Shown: positions 6,513 through 14,078 of the stretch, piece by piece
How positions within the stretch are numbered: the first letter of the stretch is position 1
Layout: each line of letters starts with the position of its first letter
Source: Chloroflexota bacterium
GTDB lineage: Bacteria; Chloroflexota; Anaerolineae; J102
Direction of reading: 5' to 3'
Length of the DNA: 15,936 bases
Assembly (NCBI GenBank): GCA_003353825.1
Contig: PIVW01000083.1
Coordinates: 1 to 15,936, forward strand
Translations under genes and position numbers: made by a program
Notes under the pieces: model-generated
What the model was told of the DNA's origin: nothing
The model's database searches: none
Seen by the model: only the letters and a program-made list of their open reading frames with translations

Positions 6513-7568
6513 ATGGCCAAAACACGCCAGCCGGTTGTACTCAATACCTCAGAAGCTATCGTCGGAATCGCAGGGCACGTCATCCTGAGTACCGATACGG
6601 CCAAATCGTTGATTTCTGTGCCGGTCATTAGCGGTGATCACGTACTTGGAATCATTCAGATCGAAGATCATGAGCGCGAATATGCCTTTAGCGAATCTGA
6701 AGTGCGCTTACTAACCACCATCGCCGCCTCGCTGGGCACGGCCCTCGAAAACGCCCGCCTCTTCGACGAGACTCAGCGTTTGCTGGCCGAGACCGAACAA
6801 CGGGCGGCGGAACTGGCTATCATCAACAGCGTGGGCGAGGCCATGGCCAGCCAGCTAGATGTCGAGACCATCACCCGTCTGGTCGGCGACAAGGTGCAAT
6901 CCATTCTAGATGCTGAAATCGCCGCAATCGGTCTGATCGACGAAGACGCTACCTCTGAAGTAGCAGATGACCTGGAATCCTCTGGGTTTTCTCTGGGGGG
7001 AAAATCTGTTTATGCCACCGTCATGTTCTCAGACATCCGCTCATTCACGACACTCGTCGAAACCCAATCCCCTGCCGAGACCATCGAATTGCTCAACACC
7101 TACTACACTCTCATGTTCGAAGCGATCGAGGGCCATGGTGGGGTTGTCAACCAGATGATCGGAGATGGTTTGATGGCGGTATTCGGCGCCCCCGCCCCCC
7201 TACCGAATCACGGAGAACAGGCTGTACGTGCCGCCATGGAAATGGTGGAACTGGTTCAGTTGTTCAATGTCGAGCAGGAAGCATTCGACAAGCAGCAGAT
7301 ACGTATCGGCATCGGAATTGCCACCGGGCAGTTGATCGCAGGTTATACCGGCACACAGCGCCGCGCCACCTATACCTGCGTGGGAGATACCGTCAACCTG
7401 GCAGCGCGCTTGGAATCACATACCAAAAAGGTCGAAACACCGATCCTCATCGATCAAAACACACAAAACCAAATATACGACGGTATAGACACGAAGGAGC
7501 AAGGACAGTTTCAGGCCAAGGGCAAAAACCAGACCGTCAACATCTACTCGGTCCTGTCGGGTTTTTAG
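6513..7568 (+). CDS. GAF/class III adenylate-guanylate cyclase, N-terminally broken and internally deleted
   Basis: The first usable ATG is at 6513, inside the GAF domain and without a good ribosome site. Residues 1-83 are the C-terminal half of a GAF domain (S-V-P-V-I-S-G-D-H-V-L-G-I-I-Q-I). Residues 84-100 are a coiled linker. Residues 100-145 begin a second GAF (I-I-N-S-V-G-E-A-M-A-S-Q-L-D) that ends abruptly. From 149 follow S-E-V-A-D-D-L-E-S-S-G-F-S-L-G-G and a complete cyclase catalytic domain. Metal-binding Asp174 (F-S-D-I-R-S-F) and Asp218 (I-G-D-G), and transition-state Asn295 and Arg299 (V-N-L-A-A-R-L-E), are present. The purine-specifying Lys and Asp positions appear to be Gln214 and Thr286, as in many GAF-linked cyclases, so ATP versus GTP cannot be told. 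The catalytic part looks intact, but the sensory part is damaged, so function is doubtful. Confidence 0.82.
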   Translation: MAKTRQPVVLNTSEAIVGIAGHVILSTDTAKSLISVPVISGDHVLGIIQIEDHEREYAFSESEVRLLTTIAASLGTALENARLFDETQRLLAETEQRAAELAIINSVGEAMASQLDVETITRLVGDKVQSILDAEIAAIGLIDEDATSEVADDLESSGFSLGGKSVYATVMFSDIRSFTTLVETQSPAETIELLNTYYTLMFEAIEGHGGVVNQMIGDGLMAVFGAPAPLPNHGEQAVRAAMEMVELVQLFNVEQEAFDKQQIRIGIGIATGQLIAGYTGTQRRATYTCVGDTVNLAARLESHTKKVETPILIDQNTQNQIYDGIDTKEQGQFQAKGKNQTVNIYSVLSGF

Positions 7569-7647
7569 GAATAGTCAAGCTGATGGAATGTCCAAATACT
7601 GGGCCGCATTCCACTGTTCTCAAGTCTCACGGCCACCGAGTCAGAGA

Positions 7648-7666
7648 CCACCGGCAAAGCCGGTGG
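7648..7666. repeat. Subterminal hairpin at the tnpA-distal end of the IS200-like element
   Basis: Perfect 8-bp stem CCACCGGC/GCCGGTGG with an AAA loop. A second CCACCG at 7633-7638 could compete for the same right arm. It is enclosed by TTCTCAAG/CTTGAGAA. Confidence 0.65.
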
Positions 7667-7675
7667 CTTGAGAAT

Positions 7676-7716
7676 GTGAACCGCTCAAAGCGGTTTTTGG
7701 GAGCGCCTATAGGCGC
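7676..7716 (+). terminator. Terminator-like hairpin and palindrome inside the IS200-like element
   Basis: AACCGCT (7679-7685) pairs with AGCGGTT (7689-7695) over a CAA loop, and T residues run on to 7698. This reads as an intrinsic terminator for plus-strand transcription entering from the cyclase side. A perfect 14-bp palindrome GCGCCTATAGGCGC follows at 7703-7716. The left part (7676-7689) is also one arm of a long-range inverted repeat with 8194-8207. IS200 is known to carry an internal terminator that shields tnpA from outside transcription. Confidence 0.5.
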
Positions 7717-7740
7717 AAGTTCTTATGCAGGTTACTCTTC

Positions 7741-8172
7741 TTAATCAAACGGACTCAACTGGTCGATTCGCTTGTCTTCACCTTCTTGATCCTGTATGTA
7801 CTTCCGGATCACGGCCTCTTCTGGGCCAACCGTCGATACGTAGTAGCCTCTTGTCCAGATGTGCTGGCCTCGAAAGTTCCGTTTCCGGCCCATGTAGTTC
7901 CGGGCTATGTGGGTTACACTCTTGCCTTTGATATAGCCAACCACCTGCGAAACCCCATATTTCGGGGGTATCGAGATCAATATGTGCACGTGATCCACCT
8001 GCGTCCGACCCTCTATGATCTCGCATTTTCGATGCCTTGCCAGTTCTCGCAACACTGGCCCTAGCTCTCGATGCAATTCTCCAAACAGATGCTTCTTGCG
8101 ATACTTCGGTATCCATACGATATGATACTTGCAGTCCCATTTTGTGCGGGCTAGACTTCGTAACTGAGCCAT
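7741..8172 (-). CDS. tnpA: IS200-type transposase TnpA (HUH, Y1 family)
   Basis: 143 residues, usual for the family. It opens with Y-H-I-V-W-I-P-K-Y-R-K (16-26); the HUH metal motif is D-H-V-H (60-63); the conserved I-W-T-R-G-Y-Y-V-S-T-V-G follows at 105-116; and the catalytic tyrosine is Tyr125 in I-R-K-Y-I-Q-D-Q-E. The enzyme cuts and joins single-stranded element ends through a 5'-phosphotyrosine bond. The ATG (8170-8172) has a strong ribosome site, AGAAGGAG, on the minus strand. The mRNA leader (8207 downward) begins GTGAA-CCGCTCAAAA-TTCAC, a small hairpin just before that site. The gene is intact, so the element may still move. Confidence 0.95.
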   Translation of the reverse strand: MAQLRSLARTKWDCKYHIVWIPKYRKKHLFGELHRELGPVLRELARHRKCEIIEGRTQVDHVHILISIPPKYGVSQVVGYIKGKSVTHIARNYMGRKRNFRGQHIWTRGYYVSTVGPEEAVIRKYIQDQEGEDKRIDQLSPFD

Positions 8173-8193
8173 GTAGTTTCTCCTTCTGTGAAT

Positions 8194-8207
8194 TTTGAGC
8201 GGTTCAC
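8194..8207. repeat. Inverted repeat arm flanking tnpA, partner at 7676-7689
   Basis: TTTGAGCGGTTCAC is the exact reverse complement of GTGAACCGCTCAAA at 7676-7689, 14 of 14 bases. The pair brackets tnpA from its leader to its 3' flank. Confidence 0.75.
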
Positions 8208-8256
8208 TTCTTAGAGATTCTACAGGCTCCCGGATTTGTCCAAACTCTGCGCGTCT

Positions 8257-8273
8257 CCCCGGCTTAGCCGGGG
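8257..8273. repeat. Subterminal hairpin at the tnpA-proximal end of the IS200-like element
   Basis: Perfect 7-bp GC-only stem CCCCGGC/GCCGGGG with a TTA loop, 84 bp upstream of the tnpA start on the minus strand. This is the usual place of the left-end hairpin recognised by TnpA. Confidence 0.65.
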
Positions 8274-8456
8274 GTTTACCTTTGATAATTAGAAACGACC
8301 GAACGTTGATCTGGGATTTTTGGGGAAGGCGCCGACTATCCTGATCCCCATAGCTTTAGTCTGCCAGAGAACTACCTCGCTGACTGGGATAGCGAGCATA
8401 TCATGTGAATGAACCCAGGCAGTCAGACAAGCGACCGCCGCCCCGGAAGTCCAGCG

Positions 8457-10127
8457 TCAACCAGATTTGACTTTCGCCTCTTGATAGTCGCCGTAGTTAC
8501 CGGCATACTCAGTGAGAGCGCCATGCTCCAATTCGACCACCCGTTCGACTACTCGATCTAGGAAATAGCGGTCATGGGAGATGACCAAAACGGTGCCCTC
8601 AAACTCGGCCAGTGCGTCCTCAAGCACCTCGGCAGAGGGGATATCGAGGTTGTTGGTGGGCTCGTCCAAGAGCAGAAAATTGGCATCTGAAAGCATGAGT
8701 TGGGCCAATTGCAAACGGCTGCGCTCTCCGCCTGAGAGATTGGCGACCGGGCCGCGTGCTTGCTCGTAATTGAAGAGAAATCGCCCTAAGAAACTGACGG
8801 CATTGCTCTCGGCCATCTGGGCGTTGCGTCGGATGGTATCGATCAGAGTACGCTCGTAATCCAATGTCTCGTGCTCTTGCGAATAATAGCCGATGCTGAC
8901 ACTTGGCCCGATCTTGATGCGGCCGGCGCTGGGTTCATCTCGCCCTAAGATCAGCCGAAACAAGACCGACTTTCCCGAACCGTTCGCGCCCACCAGCCCT
9001 ACTCGCTCACCATGCCAGATCAGCAGATCGAGCCCTGCCAAAACGATGTTCTCGCCAGCACCGGAGGCAGGATTCTCTGAAGTGGTGGGGGGAAAGGCTC
9101 TATCCAGATCGGTGATCTCTAGCACCTTGTTGCTACCACGCCAGCCCTTCAGCTCCAGCTTCATGCGTTTTCGTTCCATGACCGGGCGGTCGATGCGCTC
9201 GATCTTATCGACACGTCTGAGAATGGCCTTGCCCCGCTTGATCAATTTCTCGTTGTCATAGGTCCGTCCCCACTGTAACAAGCGATTGGCTGCCTGCTCC
9301 AAACGGGTGATCTCCCGCTGCTGCACATGAAAAAGCTGTTGCTGCCTGAGCAAGCGCTGCTGTTTCTCAAAGGCATATTCCGAATAGTTGCCCGGATACT
9401 GGGGAAGCACGCCATCTTCCAGTTCGACGATCTCATCTGCGACCAGGTCGAGCAAATAGCGGTCGTGCGAGACCAGGATCACGCCGCCCTTGTAGTTGCG
9501 GATGAACTGCTCTAAAAATGCCTTGCCGCGCAGGTCCAGGTGATTGTCCGGCTCGTCCAGCAAGAGCATATGGGGTTGCACCACCAACAGCCTGGCCAAC
9601 CCCACCAGCTTCTTCTGCCCACCACTTAATGCCGTTACATCCAGACCAAAATCCACATCCGCAAAGCCCAAGCTCTTCAAGATGCCGCGAGCACGGCTCT
9701 CGTGACCCGGACCTCCCAATTCCTCAAAGGCTTCTAGCAATCGGGCCTGATGCACAAGAGCCCGATTTAGCTTCCGATCATCGCCATACACGGCAGGGTC
9801 GGAGAGGCGGCTCTCGACCCGAACCATGTCAGCTTCGATCTGTGCCAATTCGGTTGACGCTGCCAGTACCTCTTGTAAAACCGTATGGCCCGGGCGGAGC
9901 AGCGGCTCTTGTGGCAGATAGCCGATGCTCAATCCCTTTCGGCGCACTGTGAAGCCGGTATCACTGCTCAACTCACCAGCAATCAAGCGCAAGAGCGTGC
10001 TTTTACCACAGCCGTTAGGACCAACCAGTCCCACACTACGGTCATCATGGATATCCCACGAAAGCTCTGAAAATATGGGTTCATCGATGTAGGTAACAGA
10101 GATTCGATCCAGATTAACAGAGATCAT
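8457..10127 (-). CDS. ABC-F family ATPase with duplicated ATP-binding cassettes
   Basis: 556 residues with two ABC domains and no membrane segments. Domain 1: Walker A G-P-N-G-C-G-K-S-T (36-44), signature L-S-G-G-Q (167-171), Walker B L-L-L-D-E-P (188-193), switch His221 in S-H-D-R. Domain 2: Walker A G-A-N-G-S-G-K-S (380-387), signature L-S-G-G-E (464-468), Walker B L-L-L-D-E-P (485-490), S-H-D-R (517-520). The ~95-residue charged helical linker (251-330) is the ribosomal tRNA-site arm of ABC-F factors. Members act on ribosomes (EttA/Uup types) or protect them from antibiotics, and I cannot separate these. Oddity: domain 1 has D-E-P-D-N-H-L-D where the family usually has Thr. ATG at 10127; only a weak AAGGTG lies upstream. 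It is the last gene of the minus-strand run, 34 bp after the hydrolase. Confidence 0.93.
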   Translation of the reverse strand: MISVNLDRISVTYIDEPIFSELSWDIHDDRSVGLVGPNGCGKSTLLRLIAGELSSDTGFTVRRKGLSIGYLPQEPLLRPGHTVLQEVLAASTELAQIEADMVRVESRLSDPAVYGDDRKLNRALVHQARLLEAFEELGGPGHESRARGILKSLGFADVDFGLDVTALSGGQKKLVGLARLLVVQPHMLLLDEPDNHLDLRGKAFLEQFIRNYKGGVILVSHDRYLLDLVADEIVELEDGVLPQYPGNYSEYAFEKQQRLLRQQQLFHVQQREITRLEQAANRLLQWGRTYDNEKLIKRGKAILRRVDKIERIDRPVMERKRMKLELKGWRGSNKVLEITDLDRAFPPTTSENPASGAGENIVLAGLDLLIWHGERVGLVGANGSGKSVLFRLILGRDEPSAGRIKIGPSVSIGYYSQEHETLDYERTLIDTIRRNAQMAESNAVSFLGRFLFNYEQARGPVANLSGGERSRLQLAQLMLSDANFLLLDEPTNNLDIPSAEVLEDALAEFEGTVLVISHDRYFLDRVVERVVELEHGALTEYAGNYGDYQEAKVKSG

Positions 10128-10161
10128 AAGCTATCAAGCACCTTGCAACTCAGCCAAGCGC

Positions 10162-11157
10162 CTACCAGAATGCATCAAGCGCAGCGACTGTTTCAGGTAG
10201 TTTTTCGAAATGAGGCATGCCACGAGTCGGTGCGATCTGCTGTGACTGCCAATTCGGATTTTGCTCTAGCACCTGGGGTAGTCGTTCAAACGTCACGTAA
10301 GCATCCTTGTCGTAGATGGCAAGGGTCGGTACCTGCAACTGCTGGTAGACCGCTTTGACGATGTTTGGGCTGAACAACTTACCGCTCAGGAAATGGAGAG
10401 GCACGTGATGGGCGCCTGCCTGGTGTGCTGTGAGATAGCTGTAATCTGCCAGTCCTGGAGCAATAGTACCCACAAAGATCTGCTTTAGAAAAAAATCGAT
10501 GCTGCGACGAGAAGCAATTAAATCGAAGAGTGCCTGGCCCCAAAGCGGAAACGAGAGGGCGTTGTAGGCGAAATTGCTCCCACCAGTTGCTGGACTTTCC
10601 AGGGATGTATCACCGGGTCGGATCGACAGACCGTTGGGAGAGATTAGCACCAGTGAACGGATCAGGTCCGGGCGACTGAAGGCCGAGCGAGCGGCGAATT
10701 CACCCCCAAGTGATAGAGCAACAACATCTGCCGGTTCTCCAACCTGAGTGGCGATAAACTCCACCAATGTGTTTTCAAAGAAAAGCGGACTGTACGCTCG
10801 TGGGGTACGCTCTGAGAAACCATAGCCGGGCCAATCCAGCGCATAAACAGGGCGTTTTGTGCGGTAATATTCGAACAGAGGCCGCATCTCATAGCTGCTG
10901 GCGGCGGCATTGATGCTGTGCAACAGAACCAGTGGTCTCCCCTCAGCTTTGCGTTCGATATAGTAACACATTTTGCCGTATGGTTTGCTAAAATACGTTT
11001 CCCGTTTAGCCGGCATGGCGTTTGGCAACGGCAGGTCATGATCTATCATGAATCTGCTGTACATTATCCAGCTGCTAGAAACAGCCAGAGCGCCGGTGAT
11101 CAGTATGCCTAGCGGATCCCGCTTTTTGGTTTTAGATTGCAAAGAGCGATCAGCCAT
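10162..11157 (-). CDS. Membrane-anchored alpha/beta hydrolase
   Basis: The start at 11157 is preferred: AAGGAGG lies six nt upstream and M-A-D-R-S leads into a normal N-terminus. The frame is open to 11262, but that would overlap the preceding gene. 331 residues. One transmembrane anchor (about 15-34) follows a basic start. Then comes an alpha/beta hydrolase fold: L-V-L-L-H-S (76-81), D-W-P-G-Y-G-F-S (108-115), nucleophile elbow V-A-L-S-L-G-G with Ser149, acid in Y-D-K-D (282-285) and His316 in M-P-H-F. Two positions are unusual: the oxyanion motif is H-S, not H-G, and the elbow is A-L-S-L-G, not G-x-S-x-G. The triad is complete, so activity is plausible; the substrate is unknown. The ribosome site lies in a small TATCC/GGATA hairpin. 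The gene is third in the four-gene run. Confidence 0.88.
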   Translation of the reverse strand: MADRSLQSKTKKRDPLGILITGALAVSSSWIMYSRFMIDHDLPLPNAMPAKRETYFSKPYGKMCYYIERKAEGRPLVLLHSINAAASSYEMRPLFEYYRTKRPVYALDWPGYGFSERTPRAYSPLFFENTLVEFIATQVGEPADVVALSLGGEFAARSAFSRPDLIRSLVLISPNGLSIRPGDTSLESPATGGSNFAYNALSFPLWGQALFDLIASRRSIDFFLKQIFVGTIAPGLADYSYLTAHQAGAHHVPLHFLSGKLFSPNIVKAVYQQLQVPTLAIYDKDAYVTFERLPQVLEQNPNWQSQQIAPTRGMPHFEKLPETVAALDAFW

Positions 11158-11192
11158 AGATATCCTCCTTGGATAGGACAAGCAGCACAATG

Positions 11193-11210
11193 CAGCGAGA
11201 GCACTCGCTG
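11193..11210 (-). other. Intercistronic hairpin between the UGPase and hydrolase genes
   Basis: Perfect 7-bp stem CAGCGAG/CTCGCTG with a 4-nt loop in the 76-bp spacer. No U-tract follows on the minus strand. It may tune mRNA stability or partly uncouple the two gene pairs. Confidence 0.5.
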
Positions 11211-11233
11211 TTTCTGTAACTATTTCACGTTTA

Positions 11234-12613
11234 TTATCTACCAAAGTGGGCAAAATCGTCAATCAGCTTCTGTTGATTAGTGAGATTGTACATGTTCACA
11301 GACCCCATACAGACAACCTCTTGCCCAAAACGAACATCTCCCTGTACCGTTAGACTGTCGCATCGAAGGAGGGAAGGTGCACCGAACGGAAAGCGTGAAT
11401 CCAAATCGTCTACCAGTTTATAGTGCCTGGCGTCAAGATCGACAAGCAGTTCTCCCCTGCTACGCGCAGGGTTTGGGATCACGCGATAGTCATCGCTCAA
11501 GACATAGGCGTCCGAACGTATTGCGAGCAGATCGTTGGTAGTTTTGACCGGAGCAAATCGAGATCGTGACACTCGAATCGCACCGGCGCCTTCAAACACA
11601 GAAATGGCTGAGCCCATGGCTGTTTCAAGCTGGTAGACCAGGGGAGAGCGAGGATCACGCGGATCAAGGGTCTTTTGATTGCGGATCAAGGGCAGACCAA
11701 GAACACCCTGTTTCTCTTCCAACACTTTTTTGAGCAAGGCCAGATCTAGCCAGAGGCTATTCGTGTTGAAATAGTGATGGCGACTGATATCCTGAAAATC
11801 CATCTCATCCTCGCTCGGACACTGAGCCGATTCACGCAGAATCAGTTGTCCACTTGCAAGGCGGGCCAGATGTCCACCTTTGCGGTCAGCCAGGGTGCGG
11901 TCGGCAGCTTCCATGAGAAATGGCAAATCAGATTCGACAAAATACCCCAAGATAGCCGTATCCATGACAGCGCCCAGGTTGTCGGCATTCGATACAAATG
12001 CGTACTTGTAGCCTCTGTCCAGCAAAATATCGAGCTGGCCGCTGGTCAACAAGGCGGTGTAGATATCACCGTGCCCTGGTGGATTCCACTCCAGTTCTGG
12101 GTTTGCAGGCCAGGCGACAGGGCTCAAATCAGCTTGCGCCACCTTGGGCACCTTGTGCTGCAAGAAGTCCAAGGGTATGTCAGACCAAAGCTGCGGGTAG
12201 GCACGCAGTGCGGCCAGAGAATCGGCGCTGGTGTTATAGCTATCCATCAAGACCAACGGCATCTCTGTCGCCAGTGCCTGGCGAGCGATGATATCCAGAA
12301 AACTGAGCCCGTTTTTGATAGGCAGTAATGATTTGGCTTTGGATAGCCCCATGCTCGTGCCCAGCCCGCCATTGAGTTTGATTAAAACCGTGTGCGATAG
12401 TGCCGCTTTACCTGACTCAGTGTACTGAGCCGGCAATGTTTCAGCATCGGGCAGGGTGTCTACTGGCAAAATAGAAGCTTCGGGGATCAGACCGGTGGCG
12501 CCTTGCAATAGTTCGGAATAATAAAATCCGAAGGTACTCACCACGACGTCAGGAAGATCCTCCGCAGTCATTTTCTCGGCAAAGGGTGCAAAACGTTCAG
12601 TGGTGGTCGTCAT
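11234..12613 (-). CDS. UTP--glucose-1-phosphate uridylyltransferase, eukaryotic (UDPGP) type
   Basis: The product makes UDP-glucose (or a related UDP-sugar) from UTP and sugar-1-phosphate. The nucleotide-binding loop K-L-N-G-G-L-G-T-S-M-G (about 79-89) continues as L-S-K-A-K-S-L; later come N-P-P-G-H-G-D-I-Y (177-185) and V-S-N-A-D-N-L-G-A (207-215). These are diagnostic of the UDPGP family found in eukaryotes and some bacteria, not of GalU. A beta-helix-like C-terminal part ends at F-A-H-F-G-R. Length is 459 residues, normal for the family. ATG 12613 is preferred to the TTG one codon upstream because GGAG then sits 8 nt away. The gene follows the glycosyltransferase by 29 bp and precedes the hydrolase by 76 bp, all on one strand. 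UDP-galactose or UDP-N-acetylhexosamine specificity is possible but less likely. Confidence 0.92.
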   Translation of the reverse strand: MTTTTERFAPFAEKMTAEDLPDVVVSTFGFYYSELLQGATGLIPEASILPVDTLPDAETLPAQYTESGKAALSHTVLIKLNGGLGTSMGLSKAKSLLPIKNGLSFLDIIARQALATEMPLVLMDSYNTSADSLAALRAYPQLWSDIPLDFLQHKVPKVAQADLSPVAWPANPELEWNPPGHGDIYTALLTSGQLDILLDRGYKYAFVSNADNLGAVMDTAILGYFVESDLPFLMEAADRTLADRKGGHLARLASGQLILRESAQCPSEDEMDFQDISRHHYFNTNSLWLDLALLKKVLEEKQGVLGLPLIRNQKTLDPRDPRSPLVYQLETAMGSAISVFEGAGAIRVSRSRFAPVKTTNDLLAIRSDAYVLSDDYRVIPNPARSRGELLVDLDARHYKLVDDLDSRFPFGAPSLLRCDSLTVQGDVRFGQEVVCMGSVNMYNLTNQQKLIDDFAHFGR

Positions 12614-12642
12614 CAACGTGTCTCCCTGTTTATCAAGGCGAG

Positions 12643-13839
12643 TTAGCTACCGAGGGCATCTCTATAAAGATCGACCATTCTCGCTACTTGTTTGGTCCAA
12701 GTAAAGCCCTCGAACGCGTACTGATTTGCATAGACACCTTTGGTCTGCTTGGTACCGTTCTGGAGTTCGTCGATGATGGCGGCGGCGAGGCTATCGGGGT
12801 CTTCGAGTGGTACGAGTGCACCTACATCCTCGTTTATGAAATCTGGTAAGCCTCCAGCGTTTGTCGCAACCACAGGCGTGCCACATGCCAACGCCTCCAC
12901 TGCAACCAGGCCAAAAGGTTCGATACGAGAGGGCACAACAGAGACATCGGCGGCGTTATAAATTCGGGCGACAGTGGGCTGCGGTTGGTGTCCCAAAAAA
13001 TGCACGTTATGTAAACCCAATTCCTGGTGCAAAGCGTGCATATCATCCCAAAGCACACCATTCCCCACCAAGAGGGTTTGCACGCCCGGTATCTCAGCCT
13101 CGTACTTGACGGCCGCTTTTAGCAACACGTCGATCCCCTTGAACTCGGTGAATTTTCCAACAAAGCTTAGCAACGGTTTATCGGCGCCACCCAGACTCAA
13201 TTCGCCAAGAACCGCTGCCTTAGACGCATCGGGTATAATCATAAATATGTCGGCGCCAAAACCGTTCCAGATCAGCGGTACACGTTCGATCGCTAAATCA
13301 TATGTGCGCATGGCATCTGCCTGCACCTGACGAGAAATCGCAATCACTGCGTGCGCGTGCTGGGCGCCGGCCAAGGCCATCTCCCGATATCTTGGCCCCT
13401 GCTCGAAGCCCATCAGATCGGTGCCATGACAGCTGATGACATAGGGCAGGCCGCTGCGATAGGCGATATAGGGCGTTACCCAGACATGATGGGCGTGAAT
13501 GACATCTGGCTGGAACTCAGCTATGGCTTCATCCACCGCTTGCTGCCAGGCGTTTACATAAGCAGCTAACTGTGCATCTGTTAACTCGTAGAAGGTGGTT
13601 GTGCTACGCGGATGGGTGGTAAAACAGGGGAAATTGAAATCCAACTGGGCATGTTCGTTCTGCCCATTACTGAAGAGAATGGTCTTCGTTGGAAATGGAG
13701 AGTCGGTGGTCTCCTGATGATCGGGGACAATGACCAGCACCTCGTGCCCAGCTTTGACAAGTTCCTGCGCTACATTGAGTGTGTAAATCCCGCTGCCGGA
13801 ACCTTGAAGGGGAAAATGGTTGGGCATCAACACTCTCAT
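12643..13839 (-). CDS. Glycosyltransferase family 4 (GT-B fold)
   Basis: The start at 13839 (M-R-V-L-M-P-N-H-F-P) has GGAG eight nt upstream. The frame extends to a TTG at 13860, which has no support. 398 residues. The N-terminal acceptor half carries G-S-G-S-G-I-Y-T near 13-20 (GT4 glycine loop), D-V-I-H-A-H-H-V-W, and I-S-C-H-G-T-D. The C-terminal donor half has S-F-V-G-K-F-T-E-F-K-G and the E-x7-E motif E-P-F-G-L-V-A-V-E (307-315), followed by A-C-G-T-P-V-V-A. These are hallmarks of retaining GT4 enzymes. Acceptor and donor are not evident. The UDP-glucose-forming neighbour suggests a UDP-sugar donor (inference). No membrane segment. First gene of the minus-strand run. Confidence 0.92.
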   Translation of the reverse strand: MRVLMPNHFPLQGSGSGIYTLNVAQELVKAGHEVLVIVPDHQETTDSPFPTKTILFSNGQNEHAQLDFNFPCFTTHPRSTTTFYELTDAQLAAYVNAWQQAVDEAIAEFQPDVIHAHHVWVTPYIAYRSGLPYVISCHGTDLMGFEQGPRYREMALAGAQHAHAVIAISRQVQADAMRTYDLAIERVPLIWNGFGADIFMIIPDASKAAVLGELSLGGADKPLLSFVGKFTEFKGIDVLLKAAVKYEAEIPGVQTLLVGNGVLWDDMHALHQELGLHNVHFLGHQPQPTVARIYNAADVSVVPSRIEPFGLVAVEALACGTPVVATNAGGLPDFINEDVGALVPLEDPDSLAAAIIDELQNGTKQTKGVYANQYAFEGFTWTKQVARMVDLYRDALGS

Positions 13840-13910
13840 CGGACCATCTCCAGTGTACAAATATGTGCAAGTCGGTTGGTTGTTTCTATTATGTTACGGA
13901 AGGAGTTTGG

Positions 13911-13916
13911 ATTATA
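13911..13916 (-). promoter_or_regulatory. Possible -10 box for the minus-strand four-gene run
   Basis: On the minus strand 13916-13911 reads a perfect TATAAT, about 72 bp upstream of the glycosyltransferase ATG. No good -35 box is found at 16-18 bp (TAGGTT at 13939-13934 is poor; TTGAGC at 13935-13930 is too close). An activator-dependent or alternative sigma promoter is possible. Confidence 0.35.
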
Positions 13917-14078
13917 CCCTAGCGCCCAAGCTCAACCTAGCCGCTTATGAGATCAAAACGAATGATATCTTCCAAATTATCTCGGTATGTTGGGATTGTT
14001 CCCAGACTACGCTGAGAAAATCAGGTCCTGTTTGGGCAAGTAGCAGGTCGCTAAGCTTCAACCAGGTCTTTTTCCCAA

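Larger units (their letters stand above)
7617..8285 (-). mobile_element. IS200-like insertion element (Y1 transposase only, no tnpB)
   Basis: One HUH/Y1 transposase gene on the minus strand lies between two end hairpins: CCCCGGC-TTA-GCCGGGG at 8257-8273 (upstream of tnpA) and CCACCGGC-AAA-GCCGGTGG at 7648-7666 (downstream). This matches IS200/IS605 ends, which carry subterminal hairpins rather than terminal inverted repeats. The outer limits are estimates: 7617 is where an 8-bp inverted repeat (TTCTCAAG/CTTGAGAA, 7617-7624 and 7667-7674) encloses the downstream hairpin, and 8285 is just beyond the upstream hairpin. No target duplication is expected for this family. The element sits between the decayed cyclase locus and the 3' end of the ABC-F gene. 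Confidence 0.8.

Noticed and set aside
8376..8396. CTCGCT/AGCGAG hairpin after the ABC-F gene as its terminator
   Set aside because: The stem is only 6 bp with a 9-nt loop and has no T-run on the minus strand, too weak to call.
11158..11262. Longer hydrolase start at 11262
   Set aside because: It would overlap the UGPase 3' end by 29 bp and place an intercistronic hairpin and a strong AAGGAGG site inside the coding region. The ATG at 11157 is directly supported by that site.
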